Positions 8,882 to 14,991 of a DNA stretch of 25,852 bases are shown one piece after another (the stretch's first letter is position 1; the number at the start of each line of letters is the position of its first letter). Below the pieces are notes generated by a model that ran no database searches, was not told the origin of the DNA, and saw only the letters and a program-made list of their open reading frames with translations. The translations under genes were made by a program, and so were the position numbers. This DNA comes from a virus: IMG/VR virus record IMGVR_UViG_3300017714_000139, positions 1 to 25,852 of that record; one strand, 5' to 3'.

Positions 8882-8884
8882 AAC

Positions 8885-8892
8885 AATAAATA
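8885..8892 (+). promoter_or_regulatory. Late-type promoter octamer for gp13
   Basis: AATAAATA lies 4 bases after the upstream stop codon. The predicted start near 8898 gives a leader of about 14 bases that includes the GGAT Shine-Dalgarno of gp13. Confidence 0.65.
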
Positions 8893-8911
8893 CATATATA
8901 GGATATATAAA

Positions 8912-9661
8912 ATGGCTAAAGACAAAAGTAACAGATCAAAAGTTATCGATGAAATTCGTAATATTTTGGGTGATGGAATGGTTGACGTTGAACTTGATCC
9001 AAAACACTATGAAACAGCAGTAGATCTAGCAGTAGACAGATTTAGACAAAGATCGTCAAATGCAAATGAAGAGTCTACACTATTTTTATCTATGATTGAA
9101 GACATTAATGAGTATACACTACCAAACGAAGTAATAGAAGTTAGAGAAACATTTAGACGTGCTTTAGGATCTGATAATCAATCAGGTATTGATGTTGATC
9201 CATTTGAACTAGCATATACTAACTTGTATTTTTTACAAGCAGGTAGAATTGGTGGATTAACTACTTGGGAAGCATTTAGTCAATACCAAGAAACTGTAGG
9301 TAGATTGTTTGGTAATAAAATTAATTTTACTTGGGATACTGTTACTAAAAAATTAACAATTGTAAGAAGGCCAAGACATTCAGAAACATTATTACTACAA
9401 GTTTACATGGTTAGAACAGATGAAACTTTACTTAAAGATCCATATGCAAAGCCATGGTTACGTGATTATGCACTTGCACAATGTAAAATGATGTTAGGTG
9501 AGGCCAGAAGTAAATTTGCATCATTACCTGGAGCACAAGGTGGAGTTAGTTTAAACGGTGCTGATTTAAAAGCAGAAGCACAGACTACTATGGATAGATT
9601 AGAAGATGAAATTCAAAAATATTCAGATGGTGGTGATCCTATTACATTTTTAATTGGATAA
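8912..9661 (+). CDS. gp13: T4 gp13-like neck protein
   Basis: The protein matches the gp13 neck family across its length: VDVELDPKHYETAVDLAVDRF near the N-terminus, FRQRSSNANEES, the DINEYTLPNEVIEVRE block, GRLFGNKINFTWD, then KPWLRDYALAQCKMMLGEAR, KFASLPGAQGGVSLNG and a PITFLIG C-terminus. gp13 works with gp14 to close the packaged head and attach the tail. It has 249 residues, a little shorter than T4 gp13. A GGAT Shine-Dalgarno and a late-type octamer precede the ATG. In T4, gp13 and gp14 are adjacent and co-directional; here gp14 is on the other strand, separated by the 316-residue gene. Confidence 0.9.
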   Translation: MAKDKSNRSKVIDEIRNILGDGMVDVELDPKHYETAVDLAVDRFRQRSSNANEESTLFLSMIEDINEYTLPNEVIEVRETFRRALGSDNQSGIDVDPFELAYTNLYFLQAGRIGGLTTWEAFSQYQETVGRLFGNKINFTWDTVTKKLTIVRRPRHSETLLLQVYMVRTDETLLKDPYAKPWLRDYALAQCKMMLGEARSKFASLPGAQGGVSLNGADLKAEAQTTMDRLEDEIQKYSDGGDPITFLIG

Positions 9662-9667
9662 TTCCAA

Positions 9668-9696
9668 TTGACAAATCCATTATAATATGATACTAT
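9668..9696 (+). promoter_or_regulatory. Sigma70-type promoter for the 86-residue protein and gp1
   Basis: A perfect TTGACA (9668-9673) is followed 17 bases later by TACTAT (9691-9696), predicting a start next to the ATG at 9704. A perfect TATAAT at 9681-9686 lies between but is only 7 bases from the -35, so it could act only without this -35. No Shine-Dalgarno is present. Confidence 0.55.
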
Positions 9697-9703
9697 AGTA
9701 ACT

Positions 9704-9964
9704 ATGATTGAAGTTACATTAGATATAGATAAAATTTCCAAAAGAGATGAATACATAGGACAGTCAACAGGTACCAGTGTTGAGGGCGGTGCTCTTAATG
9801 CCAACTATAGAGAAGTTGATGCAGTTGCCAGAGTTGCAAACTATATGGGTATGCTTGGTTACAAATATGAAAAAGACTGGCATTGGGAAAATGCAGGTTG
9901 TGATGAATTAACCGTAAAAGTTAATGGTGAAGATATTGCAACACAATTAAAATTAAGGTGGTAA
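9704..9964 (+). CDS. Uncharacterised 86-residue protein
   Basis: This small soluble protein is not recognised. It has mixed composition with a Trp/Cys-containing segment (DWHWENAGCDELTVKVNGED) and probably an alpha/beta fold. The frame is fully open, and the stop is directly followed by the gp1 start one base later, so it shares an operon with the dNMP kinase. The upstream sigma70-like promoter suggests early expression. No Shine-Dalgarno precedes the ATG. Confidence 0.75.
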   Translation: MIEVTLDIDKISKRDEYIGQSTGTSVEGGALNANYREVDAVARVANYMGMLGYKYEKDWHWENAGCDELTVKVNGEDIATQLKLRW

Positions 9965-9965
9965 A

Positions 9966-10634
9966 ATGATAGTTGGACTAGTTGGTTGGATTGGTAGTGG
10001 TAAAAATACAGTTGCTAATATCTTAACAGAAAATCATAGTTTTAATCCAGATTCGTTTGCGGCACCATTAAAAGATGCAACAGCAAACATATTTAATTGG
10101 CCCAGAAAAACACTAGAAGGTGATACAGATCATAGTAGACATTTTAGAGAATGTGTAGATCAATGGTGGCAATCAAAGTTAAACATTAAAAATTTTACAC
10201 CAAGACTTGCATTACAAATAGTAGGTACAGAACTATTTAGAGATCATTTCCATCATGAAATTTGGTTAAACAGTTTAGAAAATAGATACATATCAGGCGG
10301 TAAAAAACTAACTGTAGTTACTGATTGTAGATTTAGAAATGAAATACAATTTATTAAAAATTTAGGTGGATTCACAATACGTGTAAAACGTGGACCGGAT
10401 CCGCATTGGACAACATTGGCAGAAGAAGCTCAGCAAGGTGATGAGTTTGCAGAGCAACAACTAGCCGATATTGGTATACACAAATCTGAATGGGATCATA
10501 CAAGTGCACCTGTAGATTTTATAGTAACTAATGATGGTTCGTTAGAGCAATTGCACGACAAAGTAAATAGTGTAATGAAAGTATTAAAAAGTGTTACTGG
10601 TGCAAAAAGACAAAAACAAGCAACCCACTTTTAA
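9966..10634 (+). CDS. gp1: Deoxynucleoside monophosphate kinase (T4 gp1-like)
   Basis: A P-loop is near the N-terminus (GWIGSGKNT, residues 7-15, Lys13). The middle has LALQIVGTELFRDHFHHEIW, like the RRLMQALGTDLI block of T4 gp1. TDCRFRNEIQFIKNLGGFTIRV corresponds to the T4 PDTRQDHEM region, and near the C-terminus VTNDGSLEQLHDKV matches ITNDGSLEEL. T4 gp1 phosphorylates dNMPs to dNDPs for phage DNA synthesis. At 222 residues it is close to the T4 length (about 241). It is downstream of a small unknown gene and overlaps the convergent HNH gene by four bases. A terminator-like hairpin lies beyond the HNH gene. Confidence 0.87.
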   Translation: MIVGLVGWIGSGKNTVANILTENHSFNPDSFAAPLKDATANIFNWPRKTLEGDTDHSRHFRECVDQWWQSKLNIKNFTPRLALQIVGTELFRDHFHHEIWLNSLENRYISGGKKLTVVTDCRFRNEIQFIKNLGGFTIRVKRGPDPHWTTLAEEAQQGDEFAEQQLADIGIHKSEWDHTSAPVDFIVTNDGSLEQLHDKVNSVMKVLKSVTGAKRQKQATHF

Positions 10635-10987
10635 TTGTCAGGCATTAAATCACCTTGTCGCCATTTAAATTGTTCAAATGACATAATACGTTGACAGTTA
10701 GCACATATAGTTTTTAAATTATTCCAATTGCTATTACGTAAATCTCCATCTAAATGGTACACATCTAATTGTGCTGTATGTTTAGCATGAAAGCCACATT
10801 TTTCACATATGATTTTTTTCTTATAGCCACTAGCCTGCCAAGAGGAAGTTCCACCAATGCCTTTACCTTTACCTAAACGTATACACTTGTCACACATCTT
10901 TCTATAATACGTCTTAGAACCTTTTTTATAGTTAAAGGCGGCTGGTTTAGACTTACACTTACTACATAATGGTCTATTATCTGTCAT
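10631..10987 (-). CDS. HNH-type zinc-binding endonuclease-like protein
   Basis: This 118-residue protein has four Cys pairs: C8/C11, C32/C35, C61/C64 and C95/C98. The last two flank an HNH-like core, with His78-Leu-Asp80, then Asn87/Asn90 and ICANC. This fits a zinc-ribbon HNH nuclease, possibly a free-standing homing endonuclease of the kind common in T4-like phages. The first acidic/histidine part of the site is weak, so a non-catalytic zinc protein is possible. It lies antisense between gp1 and gp18, overlapping the gp1 stop. An AGTAAATA element sits exactly five bases before its ATG, predicting a leaderless transcript. Confidence 0.75.
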   Translation of the reverse strand: MTDNRPLCSKCKSKPAAFNYKKGSKTYYRKMCDKCIRLGKGKGIGGTSSWQASGYKKKIICEKCGFHAKHTAQLDVYHLDGDLRNSNWNNLKTICANCQRIMSFEQFKWRQGDLMPDN

Positions 10988-10992
10988 ATATG

Positions 10993-11000
10993 TATTTACT
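10993..11000 (-). promoter_or_regulatory. Late-like promoter octamer for HNH gene, leaderless spacing
   Basis: The minus strand reads AGTAAATA, then CATAT and the ATG at 10987. It has two mismatches to TATAAATA but the same five-base spacing as the Nudix, gp17 and 711-residue genes. Confidence 0.5.
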
Positions 11001-11008
11001 GCCCTTTT

Positions 11009-11043
11009 AAAGGGAATTTTATTGGTGTATAAACCACCCTTTT
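11009..11043 (+). terminator. Possible terminator between gp1/HNH and gp18
   Basis: AAAGGG (11009-11014) can pair with CCCTTT (11037-11042), enclosing a smaller GGTG/CACC stem (11024-11027 with 11035-11038). A short T run follows. It would stop plus-strand transcripts from gp1 before the gp18 promoter. The loop is long and the T run short, so support is moderate. Confidence 0.35.
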
Positions 11044-11056
11044 TAGGCCATCATCA

Positions 11057-11064
11057 CATAAATA
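11057..11064 (+). promoter_or_regulatory. Late-type promoter octamer for gp18
   Basis: CATAAATA, one mismatch from the T4 late element. The predicted start near 11070 gives a leader of about 57 bases, the second longest in the window, ending in a strong AAGGAGAG Shine-Dalgarno at 11113-11120. Confidence 0.7.
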
Positions 11065-11086
11065 TTGTATATAGAATACAGGCAAA

Positions 11087-11103
11087 TTCAATGCTATATT
11101 GAA
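11087..11103 (+). promoter_or_regulatory. Stem-loop in gp18 leader
   Basis: TTCAAT and ATTGAA form a perfect 6-bp stem with a GCTAT loop, 9 bases upstream of the Shine-Dalgarno. It may stabilise the abundant sheath mRNA or keep the ribosome site open. Confidence 0.4.
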
Positions 11104-11126
11104 AAGAATTTTAAGGAGAGATTATT

Positions 11127-14123
11127 ATGCCAGATTTAGTTTCACCAGGTATATCAGTTTCCGTAACCGATGAGTCGTTTTACGCCGGTGCTGGAACAGG
11201 TACTATCCCTCTATTTGTAGTTGCAACTGCTCAAGACAAAGCAGATCCAAGTACTACAAATGGTACAGCGGCAGGTACTACAACAGCAAACGTCGGTAAA
11301 CCATACTTAATTGGTTCACAGAGAGAATTGATATCTACCTTTGGTACACCAAATTTTTATTCAGCTGGGGCTACAATGCTACCAGGTGATGAAAGAAATG
11401 AATACGGCTTATTAGCCGCATACAGTTACTTAGGTATTGCAAATAGAGCCTACGTAGTAAGAGCTGGAGTTGATCTAGCAGGACTTACAGGCACTACATC
11501 AGTACCAACATCTAACCCAGCAGACGGTACATATTGGTTAGACACAACTTCAACTGATTGGGGTATGTACAAATCAGCAGGTGCTAACAACACTAGTTGG
11601 TCTAAAATTACACCAGCAGTATTATTAGATACACCAAGTGCATCAGCAACATCAAATGTTGGAACAGATGGTTATCCAAAATCAACATACGGAGCAAACG
11701 GCGATTACGTTGTTGTAGCTTCAACTACACCAGCTAGAGCATTTGAAAAAATTAGCGGTGTTTGGTATCAAATTGGTTCAACATCAACTGATCCAGGAGG
11801 AGATTGGGCATCAGCAAAAACAGGTGCAGTTTCTACTCACGTTCAACCAGGCACAGGTGACGCACCTACGGCTGGAGCGGCAGGTTCAGTTTGGTTAAAA
11901 TCAACAGCAGTTGGTTCAGGAGCAAATATTGTTGTTAAATATTGGACAGGTTCAACATCAACTTGGGCAACATTATCATCACCATTACACGCAGATGATG
12001 ATAACGCAGTTACATCAACAACAGCATCAGGTAGTTTATATACATTATTTGATGATGAAGATGATTCAGTTTGGGACAAAGGTGATATTGGAGCAACAGC
12101 TTTTTCACAAAAAGCAAATAACGTTTCTCCAGAAATACAATGGACAGTTAGAAAAAGAGCATCAGGAACTTCAACAGTAACAACTGGTACTAAAGACTTC
12201 ACAGTTACAGCAGGTGATTATACATTAGCTGGTACTGACACACACGTTAAAGTAAAAATTTGTGGAACTGAAGTTGAAATCGCAACAGCGGGTTCGGCAG
12301 GTACAAGAGTTACTCTTGCAGAAATAGTAGCAGGTATTAACAACAATTCTACATTAGCAGGATTAACAGTAGTTGCATCAATTGATAACTCTACAGGAAC
12401 TAAACAGTTCTTAACATTAACTAGAACAAACGGTAAAGCAATTTGGGTTGAAGATTCTTCAGCGGCAGGTTCTAACAAAGCGGCAACAACAACTGCTAAC
12501 TTAGGCTTTACAGACAATATGTCATCAGGTGCAACTTCATGGTACATGACGTCTTTATGGACAGATTTATCATATGAAGCAAGTGCATCAGCGCCAACAC
12601 AAACGGCTACAGATGGCACAACATGGTACGACACAAACATTTCAGCAGATATGTATGTTGCTGTAAATGACAGTGGTACAATGAAATGGCACGCATACGC
12701 AAACAGTAAGAATGCATTTACAACAGGTTCAGTTGCTTCTGGCGGCATCAAGGACTTGCAAATGGTATCTACAGAACCTACTAAAGCGGCAGATGGCACG
12801 TCTTTAGCATCAGGTGATATTTGGATTGACTCAAACGAGTTAGAATCATATCCAAAAATTTACAGACACGATGGTTCAAAATACGTATTAATAGATAACA
12901 CTGATCAATCTTCAGCATCAGGTATTGTTTTTGCAGACGCAGTTGGTAATCCAGCAGGTACAACAGACGCGGCAGTAGGTTGGGGGTCAGCATACGCATC
13001 ATTTGACGCAGATGCTCCAGATCCAGCGGCTTATCCAAGCGGAATGTTATTGTTCAACACTAGAGTTAGTGGTTACAATGTTAAAAAATATAATAGCTCA
13101 TATACTGCACCAAATGGTACGGCAATGGGAGCTACTTGGACTAACGCGGCAGGCATGAAAGCAGATGGTTCAGCATACATGGGTAGAAAAGCACAAAGAA
13201 AAGTTGTAGTAACATCTCTTCAAAGTGCGTTTAGCTCAAATGATGAAATCAGAGCAGAATCAAGAAACTTTAACTTGATTGCTTGTCCTGGTTATCCAGA
13301 AACTTATGATGAAGCGATTGCACTAAACACAGCGAAAAAAGAAACAGCATTTATTATTCTTGACGCTCCGTTTAGATTAAAATCAGCATCAGAAGTATCT
13401 AACTGGATGTCTAATTCAGCAAACGCAACTGAAAACGGTGAAGACGGTTTAGTATCAGCATCAACATATTCAGCTGTTTACTATCCATCAGCATTAACAA
13501 CTGATTTAGCAGGTAACAACGTTGTTGTTCCAGCTTCGCATATTGCACTAAGAACTATTGCTTTTAATGATCAAGCGGCATACCAATGGTTTGCTCCAGC
13601 AGGTTATCAAAGAGGTACAGTATCAAATGCAACATCAGTTGGTTATATTGATTCAGACACAGGTGAATACAATTCAGTTGTATTAAGCTCAGGATCAAGA
13701 GATTCATTATACTCAGCAAAAGTTAATCCGATTGCTTATATGCCAAATAGAGGTTTAGTAGTGTTTGGTCAAAAAACATTACATAATACTTCTTCAGCAT
13801 TAGATAGAGTTAACGTAGCAAGATTAATTTGTTACTTAAGATATCAATTTGATGCATTGGCTAAACCATTCTTGTTTGAATTAAATGACAGAATGACAAG
13901 AGATCAAGTAACTGATACTTTTGAAAGATTCTTATCTGACTTATCTTCTAAGAGAGCATTATATGACTTCTTAGTTGTATGTGATGATACTAACAACACA
14001 GCAACACGTATTGATTCAAATCAATTGTGGGTGGATATAGCAATTCAACCAGCGAAAGCGGCAGAATTTATATACATTCCGGTTAGAATAAAGAACACTG
14101 GTGAGTCATTAAGCTACAGTTAA
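11127..14123 (+). CDS. gp18: Tail sheath protein (T4 gp18-like) with large modular insertion
   Basis: The N-terminus (PDLVSPGISVSVTDES, then GKPYLIGSQRELISTFGTP and GLLAAYSYLGIANRAYVVRAG) and the C-terminal 300 residues (NPIAYMPNRGLVVFGQKTL, VARLICYLRYQFDALAKPFL, AAEFIYIPVRIKNT) are typical contractile sheath sequences. The sheath surrounds the tube and contracts on infection. The protein has 998 residues against 659 in T4. About 560 residues (roughly 125-685) are inserted after the N-terminal domain and consist of repeated W-rich modules such as DGTYWLDTTSTDWGMY and GSVWLKSTAVGSG. Three of them match, in order, modules in gp14. The inserts probably decorate the outside of the tail. The start has AAGGAGAG 6 bases upstream and a late promoter; a strong terminator follows, so gp18 is a single-gene unit. 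Confidence 0.95.
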   Translation: MPDLVSPGISVSVTDESFYAGAGTGTIPLFVVATAQDKADPSTTNGTAAGTTTANVGKPYLIGSQRELISTFGTPNFYSAGATMLPGDERNEYGLLAAYSYLGIANRAYVVRAGVDLAGLTGTTSVPTSNPADGTYWLDTTSTDWGMYKSAGANNTSWSKITPAVLLDTPSASATSNVGTDGYPKSTYGANGDYVVVASTTPARAFEKISGVWYQIGSTSTDPGGDWASAKTGAVSTHVQPGTGDAPTAGAAGSVWLKSTAVGSGANIVVKYWTGSTSTWATLSSPLHADDDNAVTSTTASGSLYTLFDDEDDSVWDKGDIGATAFSQKANNVSPEIQWTVRKRASGTSTVTTGTKDFTVTAGDYTLAGTDTHVKVKICGTEVEIATAGSAGTRVTLAEIVAGINNNSTLAGLTVVASIDNSTGTKQFLTLTRTNGKAIWVEDSSAAGSNKAATTTANLGFTDNMSSGATSWYMTSLWTDLSYEASASAPTQTATDGTTWYDTNISADMYVAVNDSGTMKWHAYANSKNAFTTGSVASGGIKDLQMVSTEPTKAADGTSLASGDIWIDSNELESYPKIYRHDGSKYVLIDNTDQSSASGIVFADAVGNPAGTTDAAVGWGSAYASFDADAPDPAAYPSGMLLFNTRVSGYNVKKYNSSYTAPNGTAMGATWTNAAGMKADGSAYMGRKAQRKVVVTSLQSAFSSNDEIRAESRNFNLIACPGYPETYDEAIALNTAKKETAFIILDAPFRLKSASEVSNWMSNSANATENGEDGLVSASTYSAVYYPSALTTDLAGNNVVVPASHIALRTIAFNDQAAYQWFAPAGYQRGTVSNATSVGYIDSDTGEYNSVVLSSGSRDSLYSAKVNPIAYMPNRGLVVFGQKTLHNTSSALDRVNVARLICYLRYQFDALAKPFLFELNDRMTRDQVTDTFERFLSDLSSKRALYDFLVVCDDTNNTATRIDSNQLWVDIAIQPAKAAEFIYIPVRIKNTGESLSYS

Positions 14124-14140
14124 TAGACAAAATACACATA

Positions 14141-14176
14141 AAAAGGCTACTATAGAGATATAGTAGCCTTTTTTTT
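14141..14176 (+). terminator. Strong intrinsic terminator after gp18
   Basis: A perfect 14-bp stem (AAAAGGCTACTATA with its complement) closes on a GAGA loop, followed by a continuous T run to 14176. It begins 17 bases after the gp18 stop and separates gp18 from gp19, so the two abundant tail proteins are transcribed independently. Confidence 0.92.
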
Positions 14177-14218
14177 ACCCTTTAACTTCAAACTTTTTCC
14201 TAAATTTTCCTATAATAG

Positions 14219-14226
14219 CATAAATA
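14219..14226 (+). promoter_or_regulatory. Late-type promoter octamer for gp19
   Basis: CATAAATA, identical to the gp18 and gp17 octamers. The predicted start near 14232 gives a leader of about 32 bases. Confidence 0.7.
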
Positions 14227-14233
14227 CTTGTAA

Positions 14234-14250
14234 TACAAATTAAATTTGTA
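14234..14250 (+). promoter_or_regulatory. 5'-terminal stem-loop in gp19 leader
   Basis: TACAAAT and ATTTGTA form a perfect 7-bp stem with a TAA loop, directly before the AAGGAGAG Shine-Dalgarno (14250-14257) and almost at the predicted 5' end. The position suits an mRNA-stabilising hairpin. Confidence 0.45.
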
Positions 14251-14263
14251 AGGAGAGATTACA

Positions 14264-14863
14264 ATGGCTACATTAAATAAATTTGGCGTACCAATAGACG
14301 GTGCTACAGGTAGAGGTGGTATTTTACAACCTAAACTTAAATATCGTTTTAGAGTACGTTTTACAGGCTTTGGTAACTTAGGTTCTAACCCTATTGATAT
14401 GACTCAACAGGTAATGAACATTACAAGACCAAAAGTAACACATGAAGAAGTGCCTATCCACGTGTATAACTCAGTAGCATACCTAATGGGTAAACACACT
14501 TGGGAACCAATCACAATTACAATTAGGGATGACATCAACAACAGTATTTCAAGATTAGTTGGTCAGCAAGTTCAAAAGCAAATGAATCACTTTGAACAAA
14601 CTGGTCCAGTTAGTGGCGGTCAATACAAATTTACATCTAAAGTTGAAATCTTAGATGGTACTAATGATGCTGAACTAGAACAATGGGATTTAGAAGGTTG
14701 TTTCTTACAGAACGTTGACTACTCAGATGGCGATTACGCAGTATCTGAACCTGTACAAGTTATAATGACAATGAGATATGACAATGCTATCCATAAAGGT
14801 GCTGGTGGAAGTGAGATTTTCCCACAATTCCCACTATCATTCCCTGGACAGACTAGTCTATAA
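14264..14863 (+). CDS. gp19: Tail tube protein (T4 gp19-like)
   Basis: This 199-residue protein fits the myovirus tail tube family: KLKYRFRVRFTGFG, then NITRPKVTHEEVPIHVYNS, KHTWEPITITIRDD and, near the end, EQWDLEGCFLQNVDYSDGD and PVQVIMTMRYDNA. gp19 stacks as hexamers into the inner tube that carries DNA. T4 gp19 has 163 residues; the extra length here is mostly a Gly/Pro-rich tail and an N-terminal stretch. It has its own promoter and the same AGGAGAGATTA-type leader as gp18. A 29-codon ORF and a second tube-like protein follow downstream. Confidence 0.92.
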   Translation: MATLNKFGVPIDGATGRGGILQPKLKYRFRVRFTGFGNLGSNPIDMTQQVMNITRPKVTHEEVPIHVYNSVAYLMGKHTWEPITITIRDDINNSISRLVGQQVQKQMNHFEQTGPVSGGQYKFTSKVEILDGTNDAELEQWDLEGCFLQNVDYSDGDYAVSEPVQVIMTMRYDNAIHKGAGGSEIFPQFPLSFPGQTSL

Positions 14864-14896
14864 TAACAGTATAACTTTAGTATAGAGGAGAGTCAA

Positions 14897-14986
14897 ATGA
14901 CAGAGATTTGTCAAACATTGGAAGCGGCGAAGTATACTATAATTAATTCGTCAGCTTCCTTTGTTCATTTAGAACGAGGGAATTAA
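14897..14986 (+). CDS. Small ORF, 29 residues, with strong Shine-Dalgarno
   Basis: The frame runs ATG to TAA for 29 codons (begins MTEICQTLEAAK, ends FVHLERGN). A strong GAGGAGAG lies just before the ATG, comparable to gp18 and gp19, and few other ATGs in the window have one as good. The stop is 5 bases before the next gene's ATG, whose own GAGGG lies inside this ORF, so translation of the two may be coupled. It may be a leader peptide for the tube-like gene or a genuine small protein; it has one Cys and no membrane segment. No family recognised. Confidence 0.5.
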   Translation: MTEICQTLEAAKYTIINSSASFVHLERGN

Positions 14987-14991
14987 ATATT

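Noticed and set aside
9681-9686. TATAAT as the -10 partner of TTGACA at 9668
   Set aside because: The spacing is only 7 bases; TACTAT at 9691 with 17-base spacing fits better.
11009-11014. CCCTTTTAAAGGG palindrome near 11002-11014 as an operator
   Set aside because: It is better explained as part of alternative pairing in the terminator-like structure, and no second copy was seen.
12218-12799. Antisense open frame of 193 codons inside gp18
   Set aside because: It lies wholly within the sheath gene, has no ribosome site or promoter, and its length follows from the Ala/Thr-rich codon use of the sense strand.
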